Shown: positions 18,144-27,180, numbered from the stretch's first letter. The stretch: 37,073 nucleotides of DNA from Bacteroidales bacterium (GCA_017548545.1 JAFYZW010000112.1:1-37073), one strand, 5' to 3'. Translations and numbers: made by a program. Notes: generated by a model not told the origin, from the sequence alone.

Positions 18144-18151
18144 TATCTTTG
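18144..18151 (+). promoter_or_regulatory. Bacteroidetes -7 element (TATCTTTG) for the M6 protease gene
   Basis: TATCTTTG followed by CACCC lies 44 bases before the ATG at 18196. A matching TTG element at -33 is not evident. It forms a back-to-back promoter pair with the adhesin-like gene, the two -7 elements being about 130 bases apart. Confidence 0.6.
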
Positions 18152-18195
18152 CACCCAAATATTACATCACAACCCACAATTCAACATAATTACCG

Positions 18196-20727
18196 ATGCA
18201 CCGACTTCTATCCATTTCAATTCTCCTCCTGTCCTTCCTTACGCTCCAAGCCGTTCCCGCCTACCGTGGTACGGTGAAACGCGTACAGCCCGATGGCACG
18301 ACCGTCCATATCTTGATTCAGGGCGACGAACATTGTCACCTGCTCACCACGCTCGACGGCCATCCCCTCATGGAGGACGACGAAGGTTGGCTGCGTTATG
18401 CCAGTCTTATCGATGGCGACGTTACGTGCTTCGCCTCGTCGCCCGTGGCTCACGATGTGGAGATGCGCACCGACGACGAAATCCAGTTTCTCAAACAATA
18501 TCCGGCCTTCGACTTGTGCGATATTACCGTTCGACGTAAGGCTCGTCAGGTCTCTACCGAACCCGGCGACATGCAAGTCGGCTCCTTCCCTACCAAGGGA
18601 AAGGTGCGCGGACTCATCATCCTGGCACAGTTCACCGACGTGAAGTTCAGCAACGACGCAGAGTACTTTGAGCGCATCATGAACGAGGACGGCTGCACAT
18701 TGGCCACCCCCTATGGTTCAGCAGTCGACTACTTTAGGGACCAGTCGATGGGACAGTTCGACCCGACCTTTGATGTCGTAGGTCCCGTTTCGCTCAACCA
18801 GACAATGGCCTATTATGGAAAGAATAGTGGAGGACAAGGCGACGATATGCGCGCAGGACAGATGATACGCGATGCGTGTCTGAAGGCTGATACGAATCTC
18901 GATGTCGACTTCTCACAGTACGACTACGACGAGGATGGCAAAGTCGATATGGTCTTTGTGATTTATGCGGGCTACGGCGAAAACTATGGTGCCTCAAGTG
19001 ATTGTATCTGGCCTCACAAATACGAGCTTTCAAGCTACGGCATGTCACTCTCACTCGACGACAAGGCCATCGACACCTACGCATGTACTTGTGAGATCTA
19101 TGGGACAACAGGTACCGTGCCTGGCGGCATTGGCACTTTCTGTCATGAGTTCGGACACGTGCTTGGCCTTGCCGACCACTACAATACCACCAATTCCGCC
19201 CCAATGATGACCGGACGCTACGATATCATGGACGTTGGTTGCTATAACGATTCAACATTTACTCCACCTGCCTACAGTGCCATGGAGCGTTATTCATTGG
19301 GCTGGATGGACCTCGACGAGATCAAGGAACCTGCCCTCAACCTCAGTCTGGAAGATATCAAGGTGAGCAACCATGCCTTCATGCTGCAGACTCCTAACGA
19401 CGACGAGTTCTTCATTCTCGAAACACGCGTGAAGAACGGATGGGACACCTTCCTCCCCTCGCAAGGCATGATGATCACCCATGTGGATTACCTCAAGTCG
19501 GCATGGGCACTGAATGTCGTCAATAATGGCAGCAATCCGCGCTACTGCATCATTCCTGCCGACAATTCCCGTTCGTACAGCAATGACGACCGCGACCTTT
19601 ACCCACTCGTCGGCCGCACTCCGTCCGACCTCGGCAATAATGCCTTCACGGGCAACTCCGTCCCAGCAGCCATCTCCTGGGACGGGGAGTGGATCGACCG
19701 CGACGTCACTAACATCCAATTCGGTACCGACAGCATCGTGACCTTCGACTTCCGCACCGAATCGGTGGGTACGCCCACGGCCCTCGAGGCCACGGACCTC
19801 TACAGCAACGCTTTCACAGCTCATTGGACCGAAGCCGTCCAGGCCGCCTCTTATTCGCTCAACGTCTTCCGTTATGACACGCTCGACACCCACCCCGTGT
19901 CGCTCTACGAGGACTTCGAGAAGTTCAGCGCCGGCAACTACGAGGCTCCCGACGTCACCGAACTCAGCGCCATCATGGACGAATACACCTCCATCCCGGG
20001 CTGGACTGGCGAACGCATCTGTCAGGCTGGAGGATGGGTGCGCGTGGGTGCTCCCAATGCTACAGGCACCATCACCACCCCAGTCCTCGACATGACTCCC
20101 AGCAAGGGACGTTTCACCCTCATCATCAAGGCACGCAGCTACACCGGCAAGCAGCCCGTTCTCACCGTCACCTCAGGTCCATGCACGGCCAAGCATCGTG
20201 TCTCGGCCACCGACAAGGACTACCTGTACGTCTTCCATAGCGGCACCGAGTCCTCTCAGGTGACCCTTTCGATCAACAAGGAACGTCTCTATATTGACGA
20301 ACTCATCATCAAGCGTGGCGATGCCACCTCCGAGTATCCCGATGCCACCGTCATCGACGTAACGCCCGCCGATACCAATACCTACGACGACGTTCCTGCC
20401 GACTATGCCTTCGAACGCGTGGCTGTCGAAACGATTACCGACCTCACCGAAACCAGTTACACCCTGAAGGGCCTCGACACCGACCATCGATATGGCTACA
20501 CTGTCACCGCTTGGAACGGTAAAGCTCATTCCAACGAATCGAACGAAGTCCAGGTCGAGTTGCTCAACTCCATGCCACCCATGGGTATCGAAGAAATACA
20601 CGCCGACGAAGCTGTATCATCCGCTCGCAGCTCCATCCTCTATAACCTGCAGGGACAAAAAATCAGCCACCCCAGAGCAGGGCAGCTGTATATCAGGAAC
20701 GGGAAAAAGTTAATTATCGGACTATGA
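18196..20727 (+). CDS. Secreted M6-family (immune inhibitor A-like) zinc metalloprotease
   Basis: The 843-residue protein has a signal peptide (about 1-19). The M6 catalytic domain covers about 135-390 and contains HEFGHVLGLAD (317-327): His317 and His321 with Asp327 are the probable zinc ligands and Glu318 the catalytic base. The D-x-D-x-D-G-like QYDYDEDGKVDMVFV (241-255) may bind calcium. GRYDIMDVG (340-348) sits where the family has its Met-turn region. After the peptidase comes an Fn3-like domain (about 520 onward), a jelly-roll-like segment and another Fn3 piece (about 700-790). It ends YNLQGQKI ... GQLYIRNGKKLIIGL, a sorting-type tail. Its last 14 bases overlap the end of the convergent Omp28-like gene. 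It could process the neighbouring adhesin-like protein, which is inference. Confidence 0.92.
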   Translation: MHRLLSISILLLSFLTLQAVPAYRGTVKRVQPDGTTVHILIQGDEHCHLLTTLDGHPLMEDDEGWLRYASLIDGDVTCFASSPVAHDVEMRTDDEIQFLKQYPAFDLCDITVRRKARQVSTEPGDMQVGSFPTKGKVRGLIILAQFTDVKFSNDAEYFERIMNEDGCTLATPYGSAVDYFRDQSMGQFDPTFDVVGPVSLNQTMAYYGKNSGGQGDDMRAGQMIRDACLKADTNLDVDFSQYDYDEDGKVDMVFVIYAGYGENYGASSDCIWPHKYELSSYGMSLSLDDKAIDTYACTCEIYGTTGTVPGGIGTFCHEFGHVLGLADHYNTTNSAPMMTGRYDIMDVGCYNDSTFTPPAYSAMERYSLGWMDLDEIKEPALNLSLEDIKVSNHAFMLQTPNDDEFFILETRVKNGWDTFLPSQGMMITHVDYLKSAWALNVVNNGSNPRYCIIPADNSRSYSNDDRDLYPLVGRTPSDLGNNAFTGNSVPAAISWDGEWIDRDVTNIQFGTDSIVTFDFRTESVGTPTALEATDLYSNAFTAHWTEAVQAASYSLNVFRYDTLDTHPVSLYEDFEKFSAGNYEAPDVTELSAIMDEYTSIPGWTGERICQAGGWVRVGAPNATGTITTPVLDMTPSKGRFTLIIKARSYTGKQPVLTVTSGPCTAKHRVSATDKDYLYVFHSGTESSQVTLSINKERLYIDELIIKRGDATSEYPDATVIDVTPADTNTYDDVPADYAFERVAVETITDLTETSYTLKGLDTDHRYGYTVTAWNGKAHSNESNEVQVELLNSMPPMGIEEIHADEAVSSARSSILYNLQGQKISHPRAGQLYIRNGKKLIIGL

Positions 20728-22531
20728 TCTTCCGGGTGCGGCGCACACCGTCGGCACCCGTCTCGACCTTCAGATAGATGCCTTGGCGAAGCTTACCCAC
20801 TTGGGAAGCTGAGCCGAGGCATTTTCCGTCGAGGGTAAAGATATGCTGAGCTACAGTCTTGTCAGGTTGTGCATCGGCATGCACCTCCTCAATGCCACTG
20901 AAACCACTCAGTTCACCAAGCTTTACCTTGTCGGCATTCACGATCACACCATTCTTGTTAAGCAACAGCACGGCAAGTTCGCAGTTCTCACGCAGGAGGA
21001 TTGAAGATGGAATGCTATCGAGAATGTAGTCGCAATAGGTGACGGCACCAGCGGTAATCGTTGCATCGTAGATGTCCTTGATGCCGTAGTAGGTGCCGTA
21101 AATGGCGCGTGCCACATCGGGATAAGTCATCTCTGTGTCGGGCACGGTGCTAGGCAGGTCGGTGAAACGGCCCATGCCTGAAACACCCGAGTAGTAATTG
21201 CTCTGGTAATAGCCATAACCCTCGCCATGCACGTTGTTCTCGATCAGCACGTAGAGCTGGCGGTAGTCGGCACCTGTCTCGTTGCTGGTGAAAAGGGTGC
21301 TGGTGTGAGTGGTTATCTGATCAAGCTCGGCATCATATTCTGCAGTGAGCACAATGCCAGCCTTGGGCTTGGTGTCGTTCTTCACCTGGTTGTAGAAATA
21401 GGGGATGTTGGCGGGATCGCCTGTATATTTCTTCTGACGATTCACCGTGCAATGCGGATATCCCGTCATTCCCAGATTGCTGAAGAGGAGGTCGTTGTAG
21501 ATGGTCGGATCGAGTTCCATCGCATCGGGCCAGTTATTGCTGCCGCAGTGTACGGCAATGCCGATGTAGTCGTCGGGGTGCTCTTCGCGCATCTGCTCCA
21601 TAGCGACAATGCCACGCACGCAGTAGCCGCACCATGTGCCAGTAACCTCCTCGGCAACCACCTTTTGCGCAATAAAGCTCGCTTTGCCACCGAGGCTGAC
21701 ACGATCGCCCTCGGCCTCGGCCACCAAGGAGTAGTCGGCACGTGTATTGCGGTCGATATGGATTGGCTCGCTGAGGATGAAATCGACCACATCGCCTTCC
21801 TTCAGGCTGCGCTCGAAGGTCTCGGTCACCGTCTGCTGGCCCAAAGTCAAGGTGACGGTGAACGATGAGATTGCCTTCCTAGCCGTCAGCGAACCCGTGA
21901 TATTGACGTCGCCATAGCGGGTCACGACACCGTCCTCCAGTTCGCTATTGAGCTCGAAGCAGGCGGGTATGCCGGCGAAGATATCGTCTACATAAAGCAT
22001 CGAGCGGTCCTTGGTCGTATTGACGAAAGCCACCCAAAGGGTCTTGCCCACATAGTCGGCCAGCGACACCTCACGCTCAGTCCATGCCACGTTCTCCTTC
22101 GATACACTGAATACGGGCTCACCAGCGAAGTCATCGACCGTATTGCCTGTGGTCGAAACATAGACCTTGTAGCCATCGCGATAGTCAGCATCGGTGGCAC
22201 GGGCACGCCAAGTCAACACAGCCTTTGCATCTTGTACCTCGAAAGGTATGGTCACCATCCAGTCGTTGCTGGTTCCTGCCTTTTTGTACCACGAGGTCGA
22301 GGCAGCTACCGCATTGTTGTCTTCTCCTTCGGTCACACAGATCCAAGGTACTCCCACAGCGAAACCGAGGTTGGCCATATCGACCGATGGCTCGTTGCCA
22401 TCCATGTCGTACAGGGCGAACGACGAAGGGATGCCTTCGTTAAAATGTTCCACAAAGTAGGTGTTCTGGGCTTGCAGATCCATGCAGCACATGGCTGCAA
22501 GAACGATCAATGATAAAGTCAGAGTTCTCAT
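20714..22531 (-). CDS. Secreted cleaved-adhesin/thioredoxin-like protein (Omp28-related)
   Basis: This 605-residue protein has a signal peptide ending near residue 21 (DLQAQ). The N-terminal domain (about 23-190; HFNEGIPSSFALYDMDG, NDWMVTIPFEV, LYVDDIFAG) is a choice-of-anchor J/cleaved-adhesin fold. A beta domain follows (about 200-285). Residues about 288-420 look like a thioredoxin fold: EEVTGTWCGYC gives a CxxC pair at Cys301/Cys304, and GMTGYPHCTV supplies a cis-proline-type loop. This layout matches Omp28-type proteins of Porphyromonas and relatives. A disulfide or redox role is plausible but unproven. The C-terminus (FTLDGKCLG ... GIYLKVETG) is a sorting-like tail with a longer end than the others here. 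Its 3' end overlaps that of the M6 protease gene by 14 bases. Confidence 0.82.
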   Translation of the reverse strand: MRTLTLSLIVLAAMCCMDLQAQNTYFVEHFNEGIPSSFALYDMDGNEPSVDMANLGFAVGVPWICVTEGEDNNAVAASTSWYKKAGTSNDWMVTIPFEVQDAKAVLTWRARATDADYRDGYKVYVSTTGNTVDDFAGEPVFSVSKENVAWTEREVSLADYVGKTLWVAFVNTTKDRSMLYVDDIFAGIPACFELNSELEDGVVTRYGDVNITGSLTARKAISSFTVTLTLGQQTVTETFERSLKEGDVVDFILSEPIHIDRNTRADYSLVAEAEGDRVSLGGKASFIAQKVVAEEVTGTWCGYCVRGIVAMEQMREEHPDDYIGIAVHCGSNNWPDAMELDPTIYNDLLFSNLGMTGYPHCTVNRQKKYTGDPANIPYFYNQVKNDTKPKAGIVLTAEYDAELDQITTHTSTLFTSNETGADYRQLYVLIENNVHGEGYGYYQSNYYSGVSGMGRFTDLPSTVPDTEMTYPDVARAIYGTYYGIKDIYDATITAGAVTYCDYILDSIPSSILLRENCELAVLLLNKNGVIVNADKVKLGELSGFSGIEEVHADAQPDKTVAQHIFTLDGKCLGSASQVGKLRQGIYLKVETGADGVRRTRKIIVR

Positions 22532-22580
22532 ATTTGAAAAATTCGCAAAATATCAAAGTCGATAGAATCGAATGACTGTG

Positions 22581-22612
22581 CAAAAATACACATATTCTAT
22601 AAGAAAGACAAA
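22581..22612 (-). promoter_or_regulatory. Promoter of the Omp28-like gene
   Basis: On the minus strand TTTG (22612-22609) is followed after 20 bases by TATTTTTG (22588-22581), 50 bases before the ATG at 22531. The TTTG element lies inside one arm of the upstream gene's terminator hairpin. Confidence 0.75.
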
Positions 22613-22650
22613 TGCCGAAGGCCAAAAACTGCGCCTGTCAGCATTTGTCT
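22606..22650 (-). terminator. Hairpin terminator after the TPR/HTH regulator gene
   Basis: AGACAAATGC (22606-22615) pairs perfectly with GCATTTGTCT (22641-22650) around a 25-base loop, 21 bases past the regulator stop. On the minus strand the stem ends GCATTTGTCT followed by TTCTTATAG. The T tract is short and the loop long, so efficiency may be modest. Confidence 0.55.
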
Positions 22651-22670
22651 ATGTGTCGTTTTACTCTTTT

Positions 22671-24239
22671 TCAAAGGTTTCGCAAAAACTCGTCCAATTT
22701 TTCCTCGGGTTTCAGGTTCAGTTTCTTGCGAAGCCTATAGCGTGCCGTGTTCACCGAATCGGGCGTCACGCTGAGCTGCTGGGCAATCTCCTTTGCTCTC
22801 ATGCCGATGCTGATGTAGGTGCACAGGCGCAGGTCGTTCTCGGTCAGGTCGGGGTTGATTTCCTTCAGTCGGGCGAAGAATCCGGGACGCAGTTGTCCGA
22901 ACATCTTCTCAGCCCTGCTTCGATCGCCATCGTCGGTGATACCGCTCTTCACCAGGGCGCCCACAGCTTCCTGCTGCAGCACGTTGCGCAGCTCGCTGTT
23001 CTCCTCCTCACGCTGCTTGCGCTTGCGGTAATAATGCGTCAGCATGGCGATGGCTAAGGCCACCACGACGATGAGCACCACCACGATGCCCCACGTCTTC
23101 CGACGTTGCAGGGTGGCCTCCTCGGTCAGTCTTTCGATCAGTTCACGCTGTTGTTGCTGGATGTCGGCACGCGCTCGCATTCGCATCTCCTGTGTCTCGC
23201 TGACGATGCGCTGCTGGTTCTCCTGTGCCTTGATGTATTGCTTGAGGTAGTTGAGTTCCTCGGTCTGGTTGCCCACCTTGCCATAGGTCTCCGAGATGAT
23301 GCGGTAGATGGATGCGGCATTGTACTGGCTGAGCGACGGTCCGCACAGGCGCTCCACTTCGGTCAGTGTCGTCAGTGCCTTGTTGTATTGATGGGCATTG
23401 TAGTCGAGCAGAGCATCGTTGACAAGCAGGAAGGCACGCAGCAACTGGTTCTCGGGTTGATAGCGACGGATGGTTTCGAGTCCGCTGTTCACCCAAAGCC
23501 GAGCACTGTCGGACTGATTGTTCCCGAGGGCGATATTGGCCAGGTTCGTATAGGCTTGGGCCACGATGGTGGCGTCGGTGCTGTCGGCATCAATGGCTTT
23601 CCGATAGAGGCCGGCTGCCTCACTGCCGTCGGGGGCGAGCAGTGCCCTGAAGAAATAGACCTTGCTCAGGGGATAACCCGACGCTGCGAAACATTGTTGC
23701 GACTGATCGATGGCCCGCATGGCTTCCTCGACGTCGCCAATGTCGCGATAGATGAGCGCGTAGAGGTGATAGGCATTGCCCAGCATGATGCTGTCGCCCA
23801 CGGCCTCGATACCAGGTATCACGACGTTGGTGAGCAGCTGCCAGGCTTCGGTGAGCCGATTGGTGCGCTGGTAGTTACCTGCCAGCTGATAGGCAATGCG
23901 CAAGCGGTCGTATCCTCCTTCGCTGGTCAACTGGAGTGCCCGCTCGAGCTTAGCGATGGTCGTGTCGGACTCCATCGTATATTGATGGCACTTCACCTTC
24001 CAATACAGCAGGCGCGCCTCAAGCCCTGCTTGGGGATGCTGACGCACGATGCTGTCGAGCTTGCGGTAATCGTCGATTTGTGCTTCGCCCAAACGATGAT
24101 GCTGGTCGAGGCTGTCCAAACGGGCTGCTATGCTGTCGAATTGCCTGTCGATGGGCTCAAAGCGATACTGGTAGGACCACGCTGCATGGCCCTGCCCCAC
24201 TGTCGCAAGTAGTATGAACAACCAAATCGTCAATATCAT
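22671..24239 (-). CDS. Membrane-bound TPR/HTH transcriptional regulator
   Basis: The 522-residue protein has an N-terminal signal (about 1-20), then about 310 residues of helical TPR-type repeats (for example LRIAYQLAGNYQRTNRLTEA and AYTNLANIALGNNQSDSARL) that would lie in the periplasm. A coiled coil follows (about 337-382), then one transmembrane segment (about 384-400, GIVVVLIVVVALAIAML). The cytoplasmic part has a second short coiled coil and a LuxR-type HTH: NPDLTENDLRLCTYISIGM, then AKEIAQQLSVTPDSVNTARY (about 462-501), then RLRKKL. Such proteins couple envelope signals to transcription in Bacteroidetes. The target genes are unknown; the flanking TonB receptor and Omp28-like genes are candidates. 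It has its own strong promoter with almost no leader. Confidence 0.88.
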   Translation of the reverse strand: MILTIWLFILLATVGQGHAAWSYQYRFEPIDRQFDSIAARLDSLDQHHRLGEAQIDDYRKLDSIVRQHPQAGLEARLLYWKVKCHQYTMESDTTIAKLERALQLTSEGGYDRLRIAYQLAGNYQRTNRLTEAWQLLTNVVIPGIEAVGDSIMLGNAYHLYALIYRDIGDVEEAMRAIDQSQQCFAASGYPLSKVYFFRALLAPDGSEAAGLYRKAIDADSTDATIVAQAYTNLANIALGNNQSDSARLWVNSGLETIRRYQPENQLLRAFLLVNDALLDYNAHQYNKALTTLTEVERLCGPSLSQYNAASIYRIISETYGKVGNQTEELNYLKQYIKAQENQQRIVSETQEMRMRARADIQQQQRELIERLTEEATLQRRKTWGIVVVLIVVVALAIAMLTHYYRKRKQREEENSELRNVLQQEAVGALVKSGITDDGDRSRAEKMFGQLRPGFFARLKEINPDLTENDLRLCTYISIGMRAKEIAQQLSVTPDSVNTARYRLRKKLNLKPEEKLDEFLRNL

Positions 24240-24247
24240 TTCGGGTG

Positions 24248-24278
24248 CAAAGATACATCAAAAAAATGATATTGCAAA
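24248..24278 (-). promoter_or_regulatory. Promoter of the TPR/HTH regulator, probably giving a near-leaderless mRNA
   Basis: On the minus strand TTTG (24278-24275), a 19-base spacer and TATCTTTG (24255-24248) make a consensus Bacteroidetes promoter. The ATG begins at 24239, only eight bases after the -7 element, so transcription should start at or within a few bases of the start codon, leaving no room for a ribosome binding site. Confidence 0.75.
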
Positions 24279-24310
24279 ATTTTCGCGCAAATATGTTCGA
24301 AGAATAGCCC

Positions 24311-26683
24311 CTAGAACTCGATTCGATAGGCGATGTTCGGGAAAGTCATCGAGGTGAAAAGGTTGACGAGCTCATGCGTCTCCAGGTCGAAGGTCTGACC
24401 GTTGAACGAGCGGATCTGCAGGTATTCGAGGATGAAGTGACGGGCGGTGTGCTGCTTGTTGATGGTGTATTTCACCGAGAAGGCATAGCCCACATTCATG
24501 TCGAAATGGCAGCTGAAGGGGTTGGCCGAATCCTCGGGGATGGACTTGTCGGGACGCTTGGCGATATCGTCGAAGGTCACCCCTTCAGCCATCGGCGTGT
24601 AGCGGTCGCCACCCATCAGCGTGAGTCGTCCGTTCAAGCCAAAGACATTCTTGTCGCCCTTGCCTAACATCCATTCCTTGCCGCCCAAGATATTCGTGAT
24701 GTAGCCACGGTCGTGGCGTGTGGGATGCCACACTTCCTGCGCATCGCGGTACTCCGACTTGAACACCGTGGCCGTAAACATCCCATACAGCCCGTCCTTC
24801 AGGAAACGTTCGAGCGTGAGATCGATGCCGTAGTTGCGCCCTGCCCCTTCGTTCACGAGCACACGGTCCTGGAAAAACAGATTGTGGTTGATGATGGAAT
24901 AGACCGATCCCTTCTCGACGGGAACGTCGAAGAGATACTGCCAGTAGGGCTCGACCTTCAACATGACGTTTTCGCTCAGACGTTGTGAGAACGATGCAGA
25001 GACGTGGTGCGAACGCGTGAGGCCGAGGTCCTTGTTCGGATTGATATTTCCTCCGCTTGTATCGGTGACGAAATAGGTGTCGGTGTTCTCCTTGCGGCTG
25101 TTCAGGGCGTAGGCTATCGACAGGGTGTTCGACGACGAAGTCCTGTACTGAAGGCTCACACGAGGCTCGACGAGCCACTGGTTGTTCAGATTGAACCACA
25201 TCACATTCACACCCGCTACGGTCGAAAGGCGTGATGTCAAAGCCAGCTTGTGACTGGAGTAGAGGCGGGTGAGTCCGGTGTTACCCTCCGACTCATAGAC
25301 ACGGTACTGCGGTTCGCCGATCTCATGAACGTAGTCGAGCCATGCCGAGAATTCGATATGGCGGTGCTCGAAGCCGTTCTGCATCGTGTAGCGCGGCGAG
25401 AACTTATGCTTGTGCTGCATGTTGATGATGACGTTCCACCCTGTGTTGCGACCATCCATGCAGGGCAGTTTGGTCATCCCCTCTTCATAGTCGTTCTGCT
25501 CCAACTTGGTGTAGGCTCCAGTATAGGCGACACTCGAGGTCAGTGTGCCACCCGATTGGAAACGGTAGGTGTGTGTCAGTCCGGCTGCGCAGTTGCGTTG
25601 GCGCGACCACGAATCGTTCATGTCCCACAGTGTCTCGCGTTTCGACACGTCGGGCACTTCGTTCTCGTAGTTGTCGATAAGGCTTGTGAACCACAGGGCG
25701 AAAGTCCCGGCATTCGCTGTCGGGAAGTTCAGCTTGAAGCTCAGGTCCTGATAGTCGAGCGTCTCTTTCTCCATGTTGATGGCATGCAGCTTCTTGGCAA
25801 TCTCCAGGAAGCTGTAGCGGTAGTTCACCAGATACGATGCCTTCGAACCCTTGCGCAGCGGGCCCTCCGAGGCGAAGTCGATGCCCAGTGTGCCCACTTG
25901 GAAGGCATGCTCATACCTGGTGTTGTTGCCCGAGCGCATTTTCATGTCGAAGGCTCCCGAAAGGGCATTGCCGTATTCGGCAGGCATTGCACCCGTCAGG
26001 AAATCGCTGTTGGCGAGCACCGTGCCGTTGAGCGAGGTGAATATACCGCCGCCCGCTTGGGTAATCTCAGCAAAGTGGTTGGGGTTGTTCACCTCCACAC
26101 CTTCCACACGCCACTGCAGCATCTGGGGCGAATTGCCATGGATCGAGATGCCGTTGGTGACACCTCCTGCAGCCACACCCGCAAACATCGAAGCCGTGCG
26201 AGCAGGGTCGGCGATGCCTCCGGCATAACGTGAGGCTTCCTCCACACTGAACATACGTGCTCCCACCTGCGCCATCTCGTTGAGCGGCATCTGCTTGTTC
26301 ACAAGCGGCTTCACCACCACCTCGTTGAGTTCGGCGATGCGTTCGGTCATCCGCAGGTTCAACACCATCTCCTTGCCCGACGAGAGCAGTTGCTCCTTCA
26401 GCAGCAGCGTCTCGTAGCCGATATAACTGACCTTCACCGAATGTCGGCCCACAGGCACACGTTCGATCACGAAATTTCCTTCGCTATCCGAAATGGATGC
26501 CTTGTCGGTGCGGTCGTCCACCATCACGGTAACGCCCACCATAGGTTCGCCTGATGCCACATCGCATACCTGGCCACGGATGGTCTGTGTGGTGTGGTCG
26601 AAGGTTCCCTCTTGCGCCTGGGCCATCACGGCCACAAACATGACGGCAAGCAGAGCCGTCATCCTAAATACTATCTTTCTCAT
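24311..26683 (-). CDS. TonB-dependent outer-membrane receptor with N-terminal carboxypeptidase-regulatory-like domain
   Basis: The product has 790 residues, with a signal peptide ending near 23 (AQAQ) and a carboxypeptidase-regulatory-like domain at about 34-112 (TIRGQVCDVASGEPMVGVTV ... VSYIGYETL). A plug domain follows (about 115-235; ISIHGNSPQMLQWRVEGVEV, NPNHFAEITQAGGGIFTSLN), then a beta-barrel ending in IAYRIEF with the terminal aromatic residue typical of outer-membrane proteins. It is shorter than SusC-class receptors, lacks the SusC DVVVVGYG signature and has no SusD partner nearby, so it may take up a small ligand such as a metal chelate or peptide; the substrate is not visible. Its ATG overlaps the stop of the preceding small membrane protein gene (ATGA). 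Confidence 0.88.
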   Translation of the reverse strand: MRKIVFRMTALLAVMFVAVMAQAQEGTFDHTTQTIRGQVCDVASGEPMVGVTVMVDDRTDKASISDSEGNFVIERVPVGRHSVKVSYIGYETLLLKEQLLSSGKEMVLNLRMTERIAELNEVVVKPLVNKQMPLNEMAQVGARMFSVEEASRYAGGIADPARTASMFAGVAAGGVTNGISIHGNSPQMLQWRVEGVEVNNPNHFAEITQAGGGIFTSLNGTVLANSDFLTGAMPAEYGNALSGAFDMKMRSGNNTRYEHAFQVGTLGIDFASEGPLRKGSKASYLVNYRYSFLEIAKKLHAINMEKETLDYQDLSFKLNFPTANAGTFALWFTSLIDNYENEVPDVSKRETLWDMNDSWSRQRNCAAGLTHTYRFQSGGTLTSSVAYTGAYTKLEQNDYEEGMTKLPCMDGRNTGWNVIINMQHKHKFSPRYTMQNGFEHRHIEFSAWLDYVHEIGEPQYRVYESEGNTGLTRLYSSHKLALTSRLSTVAGVNVMWFNLNNQWLVEPRVSLQYRTSSSNTLSIAYALNSRKENTDTYFVTDTSGGNINPNKDLGLTRSHHVSASFSQRLSENVMLKVEPYWQYLFDVPVEKGSVYSIINHNLFFQDRVLVNEGAGRNYGIDLTLERFLKDGLYGMFTATVFKSEYRDAQEVWHPTRHDRGYITNILGGKEWMLGKGDKNVFGLNGRLTLMGGDRYTPMAEGVTFDDIAKRPDKSIPEDSANPFSCHFDMNVGYAFSVKYTINKQHTARHFILEYLQIRSFNGQTFDLETHELVNLFTSMTFPNIAYRIEF

Positions 26684-27150
26684 CTTCCCGATTCCTGTTT
26701 GTTATAGAGCGACTCAGGCTGCCGAGGGTCACTCTTTCCCAAAATAAGCAGGATGAAAATCCCCAACAAAGGAGTCATGACGATGCTCAGGAAGACCCAC
26801 AATGCCGCATTCCTGTGCCGATTCATCGCCATCACAGCCACCAGCACATACAATCCTGTGGAAACACCGATAAAGAAGAAAGCAAACAGGAACAAGATCA
26901 AGATGAGCAACTCATCATTCCGATAGTCATTCCCGTAGTTGATTCGTTCAAGGGGATCATCCTCGAGCACATCATCGATGATATCCCTCACATCTTCGAT
27001 TTCATCACCCGTTTCGTCCACCCACGATTCTTCGTCCACGACCACAGTGGGGTCCGTCACTTGGTTCTTGTCTGACTCAAAATTAGGTTCAACAGCAAAA
27101 GCCGACGCCATCAGCGTCAGGCCAATCAGAATAGCAAATAATCTTTTCAT
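26680..27150 (-). CDS. Small acidic two-helix membrane protein of unknown function
   Basis: I do not recognise this 156-residue protein. It has a signal peptide-like N-terminus (residues 1-19, ending ASAFA) and a strongly acidic linker (about 39-66, rich in Glu and Asp). Two hydrophobic segments follow (about 81-108 and 115-138), joined by the short basic turn NRHRN. The tail is short and polar. The mature acidic part would face the periplasm. The TGA stop overlaps the ATG of the TonB receptor gene (ATGA), so the two are translationally coupled and probably work together. The second hydrophobic stretch (ALWVFLSIVMTPLLGIFILL) is reminiscent of small phospholipase-D N-terminal-like or DUF-type membrane proteins, but this is weak. 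Confidence 0.75.
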   Translation of the reverse strand: MKRLFAILIGLTLMASAFAVEPNFESDKNQVTDPTVVVDEESWVDETGDEIEDVRDIIDDVLEDDPLERINYGNDYRNDELLILILFLFAFFFIGVSTGLYVLVAVMAMNRHRNAALWVFLSIVMTPLLGIFILLILGKSDPRQPESLYNKQESGR

Positions 27151-27172
27151 ATTTTTGTAATTTATGAGATTG

Positions 27173-27180
27173 CAAAAATA
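27173..27180 (-). promoter_or_regulatory. Bacteroidetes -7 element for the small membrane protein/TonB receptor operon
   Basis: TATTTTTG reads on the minus strand 22 bases before the ATG at 27150. No TTG at the right distance is seen; the nearest is 16 bases upstream. It is divergent from the pectate-lyase-like gene promoter at 27221-27252. Confidence 0.5.

Noticed and set aside
22671..24239. Hybrid two-component (HTCS) regulator for the PUL
   Set aside because: No histidine kinase or receiver domain is present; it is a TPR-transmembrane-HTH protein and lies more than 10 kb from the PUL.
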